64,000 nucleotides of DNA from Dongia mobilis. Its GTDB lineage: Bacteria; Pseudomonadota; Alphaproteobacteria; Dongiales; Dongiaceae. The stretch lies in contig NZ_SNYW01000001.1 in the NCBI RefSeq assembly GCF_004363235.1, positions 62,001 through 126,000 of the forward strand, in the 5' to 3' direction. Positions 55,196-64,000 of the stretch are shown here, one piece after another; positions within the stretch are counted from its first letter, which is position 1; every line of letters begins with the position of its first letter. The translations under genes were made by a program, and so were the position numbers. Below the pieces are notes generated by a model. It searched no databases and was not told the origin of the DNA. It worked only from the letters and a program-made list of their open reading frames with translations.

Positions 55196-56064
55196 GTGCC
55201 GCCGTCCCCATGGCGGCGGCCGGCGCCACCCCCGGTGCCCATGGCGCCGCGCCCTATCGCCGCCGCGTGGCACAAGGCCCGCTCGCGCGCACGGTTCTGA
55301 TCGGCCTTGCCGGCATCGTCGCGGTATTGTTCCTGCTGCTGCCGGTCATCGTGATCTTCGTCGAGGCGCTGTCGCTGGGCGTCGGCGCCTATGTCGAGGC
55401 GGTGATCGAGCCCAGCACACTGCATGCGGTCTGGCTGACCCTGCTGACGGCCCTGGTGGTGGTGCCGGTCAATGTCGTCTTCGGCATCGCCGCCGCCTGG
55501 TGCATCACGCGTTTCGAGTTCAAGGGCAAGAAGCTGCTCATCACGCTGATCGAGATTCCGTTCTCGGTCTCGCCCATCGTTGCCGGCATTTCCTATCTCT
55601 TCTTCTATGGCAGCCAAGGCCTGTTGGGCCCGGTCCTTGCCGCATACGACATCCGCATCATGTTCAGCGTGCCGGCAATCATGCTGGCCTCGATGTTCGT
55701 GACCTCGCCCTTCGTGGCGCGCGAGCTCATCGCCACCATGCAGGTCCAGGGCAACGAATACGAGGAGGCCGCCCTGTCGCTGGGCGCTAGCGGCTTCAAG
55801 ACCTTCCTCAAGGTGACGCTGCCCAACATGAAATGGGGCCTGCTCTACGGGGCGCTGCTCTGCAATGCGCGGGTGATGGGCGAATTCGGCGCCGTCTCGG
55901 TGGTCTCGGGCAGCATCCGCGGCCAGACCAATACGCTGCCGCTGCAAATTGAACTGTTGTTCAACGACTATTCAGCGGTCGGGGCATTTGCGGCGGCGTC
56001 GCTGCTCACTTTGCTCGCCGTCTTCAGCCTGCTGGCCAAGGCCTGGCTGGAACGCCGGCGCTGA
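55192..56064 (+). CDS. cysW: Sulfate/thiosulfate ABC transporter permease CysW
   Basis: A 290-residue second permease. GTG start overlaps the cysT stop. Hydrophobic segments include [21 protein letters not shown] and [20 protein letters not shown]; the EAA loop is [52 protein letters not shown] is a CysW signature. No cysA follows; the next gene is a tricarboxylate transporter. Confidence 0.95.
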   Translation: MSAAVPMAAAGATPGAHGAAPYRRRVAQGPLARTVLIGLAGIVAVLFLLLPVIVIFVEALSLGVGAYVEAVIEPSTLHAVWLTLLTALVVVPVNVVFGIAAAWCITRFEFKGKKLLITLIEIPFSVSPIVAGISYLFFYGSQGLLGPVLAAYDIRIMFSVPAIMLASMFVTSPFVARELIATMQVQGNEYEEAALSLGASGFKTFLKVTLPNMKWGLLYGALLCNARVMGEFGAVSVVSGSIRGQTNTLPLQIELLFNDYSAVGAFAAASLLTLLAVFSLLAKAWLERRR

Positions 56065-56066
56065 AT

Positions 56067-56095
56067 GGGTGCCCGGGCTTGATTTCCGGGCGCCC
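56067..56095 (+). terminator. Hairpin between cysW and tctC
   Basis: GGGTGCCCGG pairs with CCGGGCGCCC (one G:T) across a 9-base loop, directly after the cysW stop. No T-run follows, so it is only a possible terminator, but it marks the end of the sulfate genes. Confidence 0.35.
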
Positions 56096-56164
56096 GGCCC
56101 ACGCCACGATTGACCGGCGGTCGATTGGCTGTAATCTGGCCCGACAAAAATTCGGGAGGATGCC

Positions 56165-57145
56165 ATGAACGAACTGACCCGCCGCCAATTGATGAAATCG
56201 GGTGTCGCGCTGTCGACCCTCGCCACGCTGGGTACGCTGCTGCCGCAGGCGGCGCTGGCCCTGGACGAACTGACCGTGATCGCGCCGGCGGCACCCGGCG
56301 GCGGCTGGGACCAGACCGCGCGCTCGATCCAGGAAGTGCTGCAAACCAGCGGCATCGTCAAGGCCGTGCAGGTCGACAACGTGCCCGGCGCCGGCGGTAC
56401 CGTCGGCCTCGCGCAATTCGCCAACAGCAAGGGCGATGCCAGCAAGCTGCTGGTCGGCGGCCTGGTCATGGTCGGCGCCATCCTCACCAACAAATCGCCG
56501 GTGACGCTGAAGGATGTGACGCCGCTTGCCCGCCTCACCGGGGAATACGAGGTGGTGGTGGTGCCGGCGGCTTCCGAACTCAATAGCATGGCGGATCTGG
56601 TCGCCAAGCTGAAGGCCGATCCCGGCTCCGTCTCCTGGGGCGGCGGTTCGGCCGGCGGCACCGACCACATCCTGTGCGGCCTCATCGCCAAGGCGGGTGG
56701 CGCCGATGTCACCAAGGTCAACTACATCGCCTTCTCGGGTGGCGGCGAGGCGCTGGCGGCGATCGTCGGCGGCCATGTCACGGCGGGCGTGTCCGGCATC
56801 GGCGAGTTCGAGGCGCAGATCAAGGCCGGCGAGTTGCGCGCCCTTGCCATCTCCTCGCCCGAGCGCCTGCCCGGTCTCGATGCGCCCACGCTCATGGAGC
56901 AGGGGCTCGATGTGGAACTCGCCAATTGGCGCGGCATCTTCGCCGCCGGCGAGCTTGCCGATGGCGACCGCCAGGCGTTGCTGGACGTCATCGACCAGAT
57001 GGTGAAATCCGACGGCTGGAAGAACATCCTGTCCACCCGCGGCTGGATGGACGTCTATCTGGCCGGCGACGATTTCGCCAGCTACCTCACCGCCGAGGAC
57101 GAGCGGATCACGGCCATTCTCAAGGAAATCGGCCTGGTTTCGTGA
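56165..57145 (+). CDS. tctC: Tripartite tricarboxylate transporter substrate-binding protein TctC
   Basis: A 326-residue periplasmic binding protein of the TctC/Bug family. Signal peptide with arginines ([27 protein letters not shown], Tat-like) then [19 protein letters not shown], the Bug-type dicarboxylate site, and later [14 protein letters not shown]. The mature chain is 300 residues, normal. A GGGAGGA Shine-Dalgarno precedes ATG 56165. Likely ligands are citrate or related carboxylates; the actual substrate cannot be told from sequence. The stop overlaps tctB. Confidence 0.92.
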   Translation: MNELTRRQLMKSGVALSTLATLGTLLPQAALALDELTVIAPAAPGGGWDQTARSIQEVLQTSGIVKAVQVDNVPGAGGTVGLAQFANSKGDASKLLVGGLVMVGAILTNKSPVTLKDVTPLARLTGEYEVVVVPAASELNSMADLVAKLKADPGSVSWGGGSAGGTDHILCGLIAKAGGADVTKVNYIAFSGGGEALAAIVGGHVTAGVSGIGEFEAQIKAGELRALAISSPERLPGLDAPTLMEQGLDVELANWRGIFAAGELADGDRQALLDVIDQMVKSDGWKNILSTRGWMDVYLAGDDFASYLTAEDERITAILKEIGLVS

Positions 57146-57645
57146 GCATCGTCAAACGGCCGCGCTGGCAGGACCTCGCCGTCGGCCTGGTCCTGCTGGC
57201 GATCGGTGCCGGGCTGGTGGTCGGCACCTTCGGTGTCAGTACGCTGCCCGGCCAGGACAGCATGGGACCGCGACTCTTCCCCGTGCTGATCGGCGGCGGC
57301 CTGGTCGTTCTCGGCCTCATGCATCTTCTCGCCGCGCGGACGGGGGGGGGCGGCAACCGGCCCACCATCGTCGACGGTGTCGAATCCGACCTGCCGCCCG
57401 GCCATCTGCCGACCCTGCTCTGGGTGGTGGGCGGTGTCGCCCTTGCCGCGATACTTTTCCGCCCGCTCGGCTTCATCCCGGCGGCCATCGCCGTCTATGT
57501 GCTGACGGCGCGCGGCTTTGCCGGCGCCTTCAGCTGGCGGCATGTGGCGGCGGGCATCGGGCTCGCCGTCATCGTCTATGTCGGCTTCACCGCGGGCCTT
57601 GGCCTGCGCCTGCCGGCCGGAAGCCTTTTGACGGATTTGCTCTGA
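57142..57645 (+). CDS. tctB: Tripartite tricarboxylate transporter small membrane subunit TctB
   Basis: A 167-residue protein with about four membrane helices ([68 protein letters not shown]), the standard TctB topology. GTG start overlaps the tctC stop (GTGA). The larger open frame that begins at 56674 is antisense- or frame-shadow of tctC and is not used. Four bases separate it from tctA. Confidence 0.88.
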   Translation: MSIVKRPRWQDLAVGLVLLAIGAGLVVGTFGVSTLPGQDSMGPRLFPVLIGGGLVVLGLMHLLAARTGGGGNRPTIVDGVESDLPPGHLPTLLWVVGGVALAAILFRPLGFIPAAIAVYVLTARGFAGAFSWRHVAAGIGLAVIVYVGFTAGLGLRLPAGSLLTDLL

Positions 57646-57649
57646 CCCC

Positions 57650-59131
57650 ATGGACACGCTTGCCGCCCTTCTCAACGGCTTCGCGATCGCTTTCACCCCG
57701 GCCAACCTTCTGTGGTCGCTGCTGGGGGTCACGCTTGGCACCGCGATCGGCGTGCTGCCGGGGATCGGCCCGGCGCTGACCATCGCACTGCTCCTGCCGG
57801 TCACCTTCCATCTAGACCCGACGGCCGCCTTCATCATCTTCGGCGGCCTCTATTACGGCGCCATGTATGGCAGCTCGACCACCTCGATCCTCCTGAACAC
57901 GCCAGGCGAGACCGGCTCCATCGTCACCGCCATCGATGGCCACATGATGGCGAAGAAGGGCCGCGCCGCGGCAGCACTCGCCACCGCCGCGATCGGCTCC
58001 TTCGTCGCCGGCACCATCGCCACCGTGGGCCTCTCCTTCGTCTCGCCGCTGATGGTCAAGATCGCGCTGCTGTTCGGACCGGCGGAATATTTCAGCCTGA
58101 TGATCCTCGCCTTCGTCACCGTCTCGGCGCTGTTGGGCGATTCCACCCTGCGCGGCATGTCGTCACTGTTCATCGGCCTTGCCATCGGCCTCATCGGCAT
58201 CGACACGCAGACCGGCCAGGCGCGCTTCACCTTCGGCCTGCTGCCGCTGCTCGACGGCATCGACGTGGTGGTGGTGGCGGTCGGCCTCTTCGCGCTCGGC
58301 GAGGCCTTTCACGTCGCCTATCGCCTCGCGCGCGCACCGGACGAATTGTCCCGGGTGACGGGATCGCTGTGGATGTCGAAGAGCGACTGGTCGCGTTCCT
58401 GGAAACCCTGGCTGCGCGGCACGGCGATCGGCTTTCCGCTGGGCTCGCTGCCGGCCGGCGGCACCGAGATTCCGACCTTCCTCTCCTATCTCACCGAGAA
58501 GCGGCTCTCGAAGAAGCCGGAGGAATTCGGCCAGGGTGCCATCGAGGCGGTGGCGGGGCCGGAAGCCGCCAACAATGCCGCAGTGGCGGGTGTCCTCGTG
58601 CCGCTGCTGTCCTTCGGCCTGCCCACCTCGGCCACTGCCGCCATCCTGCTGGCCGCTTTCCAGCAATACGGCCTGCAGCCGGGGCCGATGCTGTTCTCGG
58701 CCAATTCCACCCTGGTCTGGGCGCTGATCGCCAGCCTCTATCTCGGCAATTTCATGCTGCTGGTGCTCAACCTGCCGCTGGTGGGATTGTGGGCGAAACT
58801 GCTGCTGATCCCCAGGCCCTATCTCTATGGCGGCATCCTGATGTTCTCGATGCTGGGCGTCTTCTCGCTCAACAATGCGGTCTTCGATCTTTGGCTGCTG
58901 CTGGGCATCGGCGTGGTCGGCTTTCTGATGCGGCAGATGGATTACCCGGTGGCGCCGCTGGTGGTGGGCCTGATCCTGGGGCCACTGGCGGAAGGCCAGT
59001 TCCGCCGCGCCTATGCGATCGCGCAAGGCGATGTCAGCGTGTTCTTCACCCAGCCGATCTCGCTGGCCCTTCTTCTCGTCGCCGCCCTTTGCGTCCTGGG
59101 GCCGGTCATTCTGCGGCGGATGCGGCGCTGA
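57650..59131 (+). CDS. tctA: Tripartite tricarboxylate transporter large membrane subunit TctA
   Basis: A 493-residue permease with about ten to twelve helices. Characteristic TctA blocks are [21 protein letters not shown]-type segment ([18 protein letters not shown]), [39 protein letters not shown] and, in the second half, [20 protein letters not shown] and [21 protein letters not shown]. Completes a co-directional tctC-tctB-tctA unit. No regulator (such as a TctDE two-component system) is adjacent. The converging gene starts 5 bases later. Confidence 0.96.
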   Translation: MDTLAALLNGFAIAFTPANLLWSLLGVTLGTAIGVLPGIGPALTIALLLPVTFHLDPTAAFIIFGGLYYGAMYGSSTTSILLNTPGETGSIVTAIDGHMMAKKGRAAAALATAAIGSFVAGTIATVGLSFVSPLMVKIALLFGPAEYFSLMILAFVTVSALLGDSTLRGMSSLFIGLAIGLIGIDTQTGQARFTFGLLPLLDGIDVVVVAVGLFALGEAFHVAYRLARAPDELSRVTGSLWMSKSDWSRSWKPWLRGTAIGFPLGSLPAGGTEIPTFLSYLTEKRLSKKPEEFGQGAIEAVAGPEAANNAAVAGVLVPLLSFGLPTSATAAILLAAFQQYGLQPGPMLFSANSTLVWALIASLYLGNFMLLVLNLPLVGLWAKLLLIPRPYLYGGILMFSMLGVFSLNNAVFDLWLLLGIGVVGFLMRQMDYPVAPLVVGLILGPLAEGQFRRAYAIAQGDVSVFFTQPISLALLLVAALCVLGPVILRRMRR

Positions 59132-59135
59132 GCGG

Positions 59136-59786
59136 CTATTCCATCGGCGGGGCCGGGGGCAGCATCTGGAAGGAACGGCGATTGACCCCGTCATCGAGAT
59201 CGACGGCGATGGCGTAGCGCTGCCAATCCGCGCGATAGGCGGCCATATCGGGCAGGCGGATGGTGATGCGGCTCTGGGTTTCGCGCCAGGTGCGGCTGTC
59301 ATCCGAGCCGAACAGCGGAAAACCGATACCGATACCGGTGGAAACGCCGCCCCCCGACCCGCCGACGACGCTGGCGCCGATGCGCGGCCGCATCGAATTG
59401 TCCTCATGGGCGGTATAGCGTTCGGTTTCGATGCTGGCGGCCTCGGTGACGGCGCCATCCGGGGCGATCAGGCGGGCGCTCCTTGCCGGCAGCGGATCGG
59501 TCACCGTGACCGTGATGATATCGCCGGCGATGGTGGCGCGGGTGGTGTCGAAGGTGGGGACGCCGTCGCCAGCACCCTGAACCGGCAGGGCCGGGGCCGG
59601 CTCGGCCTGAACGACGCCAGATTGCGCGCCACCAGCCTGTGCGCCGCCAGCCGGTGCGCCGTCAGCCTGTGCGTCACCAGCCTGCGCATCCGCCTCCGCC
59701 GCCACGCGCTGCACCGGCGGCAGATCGGGGCCGAGCCAGGAACAGGCGGCGAGGGCTAGCAAAAGAAGCGGCATGAACGGACGCAT
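59136..59786 (-). CDS. Lipoprotein with Ala/Gln/Gly repeat segment
   Basis: A 216-residue lipoprotein. A lipobox LALAAC ends the signal peptide (MRPFMPLLLLALAAC), and a stretch of short repeats follows (AGDAQADGAPAGGAQAGGAQ, roughly residues 35-58) before a beta-rich domain: ATIAGDIITVTVTDP, then a segment with IGASVVGGSGGGVSTGIGIGFPLFGSDDS and RITIRLPDMAAYRADWQRYAI. No named family is recognised. The longer open frame to 60557 is shadow of the dioxygenase gene. It converges with tctA. Confidence 0.75.
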   Translation of the reverse strand: MRPFMPLLLLALAACSWLGPDLPPVQRVAAEADAQAGDAQADGAPAGGAQAGGAQSGVVQAEPAPALPVQGAGDGVPTFDTTRATIAGDIITVTVTDPLPARSARLIAPDGAVTEAASIETERYTAHEDNSMRPRIGASVVGGSGGGVSTGIGIGFPLFGSDDSRTWRETQSRITIRLPDMAAYRADWQRYAIAVDLDDGVNRRSFQMLPPAPPME

Positions 59787-59869
59787 GCGGCCAATACTGC
59801 GCCCGCCGCCACCCCGCTGGATAGGGGGCTGACGCGAATGTGATCCGGAGGCGTTAATCGACGATGGCG

Positions 59870-60991
59870 CTATTCGGCGATGCCCTGGGCCTTCAGCGCC
59901 TGACGCATCTCGTCGTGGAAATAGCGCACACCCAGCTCGTGCCGCGGGCTCATCGGGCCCTTCTCGAAGATTCCGGCCTCGAAATTGCTGTGGGCATCCT
60001 CGCAGATGCCGAAATCCTCGCGCACGATCTGGCAATTGGTTTCGATCGTTCGGCGTTGGCCGGCATCGAGCGCCGGGTCGAGGCTCTGGAAATAGAAGCT
60101 GTAATGCAGCGTGGTCAGCTTGGGGCCGTGCGCCACGATGCGGGACGCATTCATGCCGTCGGGATAGACCGAAAGGGTCATGTTGGGCCACAGCCACAGC
60201 CACAGCCCGCCATAGATCGAGCCTTCCTTCTGGGGCGCCTTCATGATGACGACGTTGCGCTGATAGGTGGTTTCGAAGGCATTGAAGTCGATCGCCTGGA
60301 TGAGGCCGGGATGGATGCCGGGGATGTGGTAGCCCTCGACGAAATTGTCGGTATAGATCTTCCAGTTGGCCTTGACCGTGAAATCGGCCGCATCCTTCCT
60401 GCGGAAGCTTTCGATCGGATATTTCTCGACCAGGGCCGGCACGTCGCCGAGGAAATCGAGGAGCGGCGCCGCCTTGCCGTCGAGATTGACGAAGATGAAG
60501 CCGCGCCAGGTATCGAGGCGCACCGGCTTCAGCCCGTGCTCCTCCTTCCTGAACCAATTCGCCTCGCCGAAATAGGGCGCCACTTTCAGCTTGCCGTCAT
60601 GGTCGAAGGCCCAGCCGTGATAGCGGCAGCGCAGCACGTCGCAATGGCCGGCGCCTTCGGCGAAAAGCGGCGCCGCGCGGTGCGGGCACATGTTGTGGAA
60701 GGCCTTCAGCTTGCCGTCGCGGTCGCGCAGCACGAAGACCTTGAAGCCGGCGAACTCCACCGCCGTGTAGTCGCCTGGATTGGGCACGTCCTGCTCCGAG
60801 GCGACGAACTGCCAGGTGGCGGCGAAGACGCCCCAGCGCTCGGCCTCATAGATCTTGGGGTCGTGATACCAGCTGGCGGGCAGCGAATAGAGCGGGGTGG
60901 TCTTGCCGTCGACCATGCCGCCGCCCGCCGGAACCGCGTGCGCGGTGCGGGTCTGAACGCCAGCCTTTTCGATACCGGAATCGGGTGCCAT
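59870..60991 (-). CDS. Rieske-type ring-hydroxylating oxygenase alpha subunit (quaternary-amine oxygenase-like)
   Basis: A 373-residue oxygenase component. The Rieske [2Fe-2S] site is CPHRAAPLF with CRYHGWAF (Cys-x-His ... Cys-x2-His), near 95-118. The mononuclear-iron motif is DNFVEGYHIPGIHPGL near 210, supplying the two His ligands; in place of the bridging Asp of naphthalene dioxygenase there is Glu, as in carnitine and betaine oxygenases (CntA, GbcA). Substrate is not determined; a reductase partner is not adjacent. Start 60991 has GAGG upstream. It faces a LysR gene with a palindrome between. Confidence 0.85.
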   Translation of the reverse strand: MAPDSGIEKAGVQTRTAHAVPAGGGMVDGKTTPLYSLPASWYHDPKIYEAERWGVFAATWQFVASEQDVPNPGDYTAVEFAGFKVFVLRDRDGKLKAFHNMCPHRAAPLFAEGAGHCDVLRCRYHGWAFDHDGKLKVAPYFGEANWFRKEEHGLKPVRLDTWRGFIFVNLDGKAAPLLDFLGDVPALVEKYPIESFRRKDAADFTVKANWKIYTDNFVEGYHIPGIHPGLIQAIDFNAFETTYQRNVVIMKAPQKEGSIYGGLWLWLWPNMTLSVYPDGMNASRIVAHGPKLTTLHYSFYFQSLDPALDAGQRRTIETNCQIVREDFGICEDAHSNFEAGIFEKGPMSPRHELGVRYFHDEMRQALKAQGIAE

Positions 60992-61093
60992 GTCGGTGCC
61001 TCGAGAAAAATGTCGACTTGATGATACGCAAGCGCAGCGCCAGCGTCTCTCGACAAATGAGTTCGCATCTGGGAATATTTTTATCCGAAAAAC

Positions 61094-61108
61094 GTCAAAA
61101 TTTTTGAC
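61094..61108. promoter_or_regulatory. Perfect 15-base palindrome GTCAAAA-T-TTTTGAC
   Basis: Seven-base arms around a single T, 10 bases before the LysR ATG and about 100 bases before the divergent oxygenase start. Probable LysR-type operator and autoregulatory site, near an AT-rich promoter stretch. Confidence 0.55.
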
Positions 61109-61118
61109 ATATAGAATT

Positions 61119-61988
61119 ATGTGGTCAAATCTCGCCAATCTCACCTCACTCCGCACCTACTATGCGGTGGCCCGCGGCGGCGGCATCGGCCGGGCCGCGT
61201 CCCAGCTCAACGTGACGGCCGGGGCGATCCGCTACCAGATCCGGCAATTGGAACAGGAACTGGGCACGCAGCTCATCCTGCGCGGTCGGCGGGAACTGGC
61301 CCTGACCGCAGCCGGGGGCGAGCTCTATCAAAAACTGGGTCGCGCCTTCGACGAGATCCATCTGGCCTGCCGTAACGCCCAGGGCGCCGAACTCACCGGC
61401 GAGTTGCGCCTCGCCGCGGCGCCGGCCTTCGCGGCGCTGCGCCTGATGCCGATCCTGGAACTTTTCCTGCAGCGCTATCCCTCGATCACGGTGCGCCAGT
61501 TCCCGATCGAACTGGCGGATGATTCGATGGACGTCGTCATCTCCTTCGGCGAGCGCGCCATCACCGGCCGGCGCCAGGCGATCCTGCGCAACGAAAGCTA
61601 TTTTCCGCTGTGCAGCCCGACCCTGCTCTACCGCGCGCCGGTCGACACTTTGGACGACCTTGCCCAGCATGTGCTGCTGCATGGCGATGCCCATGAGGAC
61701 TGGCCGCGCCTGCTCCAGGCCGGCGGTCGTACCGAACTGGCCCCGCGCCAGCAGGTGTTCCTGCCCAACTCCCACCTTGCCCTGGAGGCGGCCAAGGCGG
61801 GCTGCGGCATCGCCGTCGGCAGCACCATCCTTTGTGCCGACGACCTCCGCCGCGGCAGCCTGACCAAGGTGCTGGACCTCGAGATCCCGGCACCGCATCC
61901 CTATTTCGTCATCCGGCCGCGGGACGAGAACCGCCAGCTGGCCGATGCCTTTGCCGATCTGCTGGTCGAACAGCTGGAACGGGCATGA
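61119..61988 (+). CDS. LysR-family transcriptional regulator
   Basis: A 289-residue LysR-type regulator. The helix-turn-helix occupies residues 1-60 (LRTYYAVARGGGIGRAASQL, TAGAIRYQIRQLEQELG, LRGRRELALTAAG); an effector domain follows (ELRLAAAPAFAALRLMPILEL ...). It resembles the GcvA-like subgroup (LTAxG, GELYQKLGRAFDEI). ATG 61119 is chosen; the longer frame to 60990 overlaps the promoter. Divergent from the Rieske oxygenase, its likely target. Confidence 0.92.
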   Translation: MWSNLANLTSLRTYYAVARGGGIGRAASQLNVTAGAIRYQIRQLEQELGTQLILRGRRELALTAAGGELYQKLGRAFDEIHLACRNAQGAELTGELRLAAAPAFAALRLMPILELFLQRYPSITVRQFPIELADDSMDVVISFGERAITGRRQAILRNESYFPLCSPTLLYRAPVDTLDDLAQHVLLHGDAHEDWPRLLQAGGRTELAPRQQVFLPNSHLALEAAKAGCGIAVGSTILCADDLRRGSLTKVLDLEIPAPHPYFVIRPRDENRQLADAFADLLVEQLERA

Positions 61989-62066
61989 ATCTTGCCGGGC
62001 CGGGTTGCCTGTGGTCCGTTGCCTGTGGTCCTATGCCGGCCGGTTCGAGAGGAAGGGGAACTGCGC

Positions 62067-63086
62067 ATGCAGCCGGTCAAATGGGGCATCGTCAGCACGG
62101 CCGATATCGGCCTGAAGAAAGTGATTCCGGCGATGCTGCGCGGCCGCAACATCGAGATCGCCGCCATTGCCTCGCGCGACCTGCCGCGCGCCCAGGCGGC
62201 AGCGGGCAGGCTCGGCATTCCCCGGGCCTATGGCTCTTACGAGGAATTGCTGGCCGATCCCGCGATCGAGGCCATCTACAACCCGCTGCCCAACCATCTT
62301 CATGTGCCGGTGACGCTGCTGGCGCTTGCTGCCGGCAAGCATGTGCTGTGCGAGAAGCCGATCGCCCTCGACGCGGCCGAGGCGGCACTGCTGACCGAGG
62401 CGGCGGCCAAGGCCGGCAAGCTGGTGGCGGAGGCCTTCATGGTGCGCTTCCACCCGCAATGGCAGCGGGCGCGCGAGATGGTCCGCGCGGGCGTGCTGGG
62501 CGAGGTTCGCCTGGTCAGCTCGGTCTTCACCTATTATCTCGACGATCCCAACAATGTGCGCAACATGGCCGAGATCGGCGGCGGCGGGCTCTATGACATC
62601 GGCTGCTATCCGATCGTCACCGCGCGCTATCTGTTCGGCGCCGAACCCGTCCGCGTCACGGCGGCGATGGACCGCGATCCCAGATTCAAGACTGACCGCC
62701 TGACCTCGGCTATTGCCGAGTTTCCGCCGGATGCTTCCGGGGCCGGGCGCCACCTCGTCTTCGGCTGCGCCACGCAATTGGTGCCGCGCCAGCATGTGCA
62801 GATCCTGGGCACGAAGGCGCGCGCCGAGGTGATGATCCCGTTCAACGCGCCCCCCAACCAGCCGACCATCATTCGCATCGACGACGGCACGGATCTGAGT
62901 GGGGCCAATATCCGGGCCGAGACGATTCCCGCCTGCGACCAATACACCTTGCAGGGCGAAGTCTTCTCGGATGCCGTTCGCGGCAAGGCAACGCTCGAAT
63001 TCGGCATTGCCGATGCGATCCTCAACATGCGCGTGATCGATGCCATGTTCCGCGCGGCACAGCACGGCAGCTGGGAAAAGCCCTAG
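62067..63086 (+). CDS. Gfo/Idh/MocA-family oxidoreductase
   Basis: A 339-residue NAD(P)-dependent dehydrogenase. N-terminal Rossmann: VKWGIVSTADIGLKKVIPAM, and LLALAAGKHVLCEKPIALD with the conserved CEKP lysine motif; the second domain carries GGGGLYDIGCYPIVTARYLFG with the His-like catalytic region. Substrate class is sugars or inositols in general; no specific one can be assigned. AGAGGAAGGGG Shine-Dalgarno before ATG 62067. The stop overlaps the glycosyltransferase GTG. Confidence 0.9.
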   Translation: MQPVKWGIVSTADIGLKKVIPAMLRGRNIEIAAIASRDLPRAQAAAGRLGIPRAYGSYEELLADPAIEAIYNPLPNHLHVPVTLLALAAGKHVLCEKPIALDAAEAALLTEAAAKAGKLVAEAFMVRFHPQWQRAREMVRAGVLGEVRLVSSVFTYYLDDPNNVRNMAEIGGGGLYDIGCYPIVTARYLFGAEPVRVTAAMDRDPRFKTDRLTSAIAEFPPDASGAGRHLVFGCATQLVPRQHVQILGTKARAEVMIPFNAPPNQPTIIRIDDGTDLSGANIRAETIPACDQYTLQGEVFSDAVRGKATLEFGIADAILNMRVIDAMFRAAQHGSWEKP

Positions 63087-64000
63087 TGGCACGGCATCCG
63101 CGCATCGCCTTCTATGCGCCGCTGAAGTCGCCGGACCACCCCGACGCCTCGGGCGACCGCACCGTGGCGCGGCTGCTGGTGAAGGCGCTTAAGCGCAGCG
63201 GGGCCGAGGTGACGCTCGCCTCGCGCCTGCGGGCCCGGGTGGGCGAGGGTGACGCGGCGGCGCAGCGGCGCATGGCGGCCAGGGGGCACGCCATCGCCGA
63301 TCGCCTGATCGCAAAATACCGCAGGCAGCCGGCACGCGAACGGCCGCAGGTCTGGTTCACCTATCACCTCTATTACAAGGCGGTCGACTGGGTGGGGCCG
63401 CGCGTCGCCAGGGCCCTCGGCATTCCCTATCTGGTGGCCGAGGCCAGCCATGCGCCGAAGCGCGCCGGCGGCCCCTATGCCTTCTCGCATGCGGCGGCGG
63501 AAGCAGCGATCCGCGGCGCCGATGCCATTTTCTGCCTCAATCCCGGCGACCGGGCCTGCCTTGCCGGTCTGGTTGCCAAGAAGCGGCTGGTCGACCTGCC
63601 ACCCTTTCTCGACGTGCAGGCCTTTGCGCCGCATCGGCCGGATCGCGATCTCGGGCGGTTGAAGCTTGCCACCCGTTACCGGCTCGATCCCGATCTGCCT
63701 TGGCTGGCCGCCATCGCGATGATGCGGCCCGGCGACAAGCTTGCCTCCTATCGCGTGCTGGGCGAGGCGCTGCGCCATGTGCGGCGACCCTATCAGCTGC
63801 TGGTGGTGGGCGACGGCGCCGCGCGGGCCGAGGTCGAGCAGGCCCTCTCGGCCGTCAAGGGCCGCATCGCCTGGCTGGGGTTGCGGGCGGCCCAGGAACT
63901 GCCCGAGATCTATGCCGCCGCTGACCTCATGGTCTGGCCGGCGGTCAACGAGGCCTTCGGCATGGCGCTTCTGGAAGCGCAGGCCTGCGGCTGCCCGGTC
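63086..64000 (+). CDS. GT4-family glycosyltransferase (truncated by window end)
   Basis: Open frame of 305 codons running off the window. The N-terminal part reads ARHPRIAFYAPLKSPDHPDA, then a GT-B acceptor domain; the second half includes PYQLLVVGDGAARAEVEQAL and AWLGLRAAQELPEIYAAADL, ending in NEAFGMALLEAQACGCPV with the nucleotide-sugar E-x7-E pattern. GTG 63086 overlaps the TAG of the preceding oxidoreductase, so the pair is co-translated. Acceptor and sugar are unknown; the neighbouring Gfo/Idh gene suggests a sugar pathway. Confidence 0.82.
   Translation, partial: MARHPRIAFYAPLKSPDHPDASGDRTVARLLVKALKRSGAEVTLASRLRARVGEGDAAAQRRMAARGHAIADRLIAKYRRQPARERPQVWFTYHLYYKAVDWVGPRVARALGIPYLVAEASHAPKRAGGPYAFSHAAAEAAIRGADAIFCLNPGDRACLAGLVAKKRLVDLPPFLDVQAFAPHRPDRDLGRLKLATRYRLDPDLPWLAAIAMMRPGDKLASYRVLGEALRHVRRPYQLLVVGDGAARAEVEQALSAVKGRIAWLGLRAAQELPEIYAAADLMVWPAVNEAFGMALLEAQACGCPV

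Noticed and set aside
59787-60557. Upstream extension of the lipoprotein frame
   Set aside because: It is a frame shadow of the Rieske oxygenase; the signal peptide and lipobox begin at 59786.

Overview
The window is a gene-dense, high-GC bacterial chromosome segment that reads as an alphaproteobacterium, probably of the Rhodospirillales type. This rests on gene order and gene content: a mutM / ubiE-ubiB / coaBC-dut cluster, prs-rplY-pth-ychF, petABC, an aerobic-type cobalamin block (cobU-cobW-cobN-cobO-cobQ), a DUF1127 protein and a PAS_5-type protein. No phage, transposase, integrase, CRISPR array, rRNA or tRNA was recognised. The window is mostly core metabolism with transport islands.

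Layout. 1-6.0 kb: dut, coaBC, a YqaA-type membrane protein, a small secreted protein, ubiB and ubiE on the minus strand, divergent from mutM. 6.0-8.7 kb: a LysR regulator divergent from a GST-like gene and an FMN-binding protein, with a T-N11-A dyad between them. 8.8-10.8 kb: a metallophosphoesterase (PlcP-like) overlapping a GT4 glycosyltransferase, the pairing known from phosphate-starvation lipid remodelling. 10.8-14.7 kb: ackA, cca, hemF, trmL. 14.98-17.7 kb: petABC (cytochrome bc1) with a clear terminator. 17.8-19.5 kb: a VOC protein and a methyltransferase behind an 11-bp inverted repeat. 19.5-24.6 kb (minus): prs-rplY-pth-ychF-DUF3422. 24.9-28.6 kb: a 22-residue membrane micro-ORF, an OsmC-like protein, DUF1127, a small secreted protein, an enoyl-CoA hydratase and a HEAT-type alkylation-repair protein. 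28.6-31.6 kb: a large exported phytase-like protein divergent from a cold-shock gene. 31.8-35.2 kb: a PilZ-like small protein, moaE-moaD, PAS_5, arsC and a PAS histidine kinase.

35.3-43.3 kb is the cobalamin region: a cobalamin riboswitch leads into cobU, cobW, cobN, cobO and, after an inverted palindromic repeat pair, cobQ. 43.3-49.7 kb: an alcohol dehydrogenase, a LuxR/GAF-type regulator and a polyamine ABC transporter (substrate-binding protein, ATPase, two permeases) with a second palindromic repeat pair inside the operon. 49.7-53 kb: an ASCH-like/winged-helix protein and mutS. 53.2-56.1 kb: sulfate transporter genes sbp-cysT-cysW with no cysA beside them. 56.2-59.1 kb: a complete tctCBA tripartite tricarboxylate transporter. 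59.1-64 kb: a lipoprotein, a Rieske oxygenase alpha subunit divergent from a LysR gene, a Gfo/Idh/MocA oxidoreductase and a glycosyltransferase cut by the window end.

I did not find a clear novel multi-gene system. The items most worth a second look are the 22-residue membrane micro-ORF, the MoaD that ends Gly-Gly-His, the plcP-agt pair with degenerate 11-bp-phased half-sites upstream, the VOC-gene inverted repeat, the two palindromic repeat pairs inside operons (one supplying the cobQ Shine-Dalgarno), the LuxR gene whose reading frame continues upstream of any standard start, and the sulfate operon lacking its ATPase.
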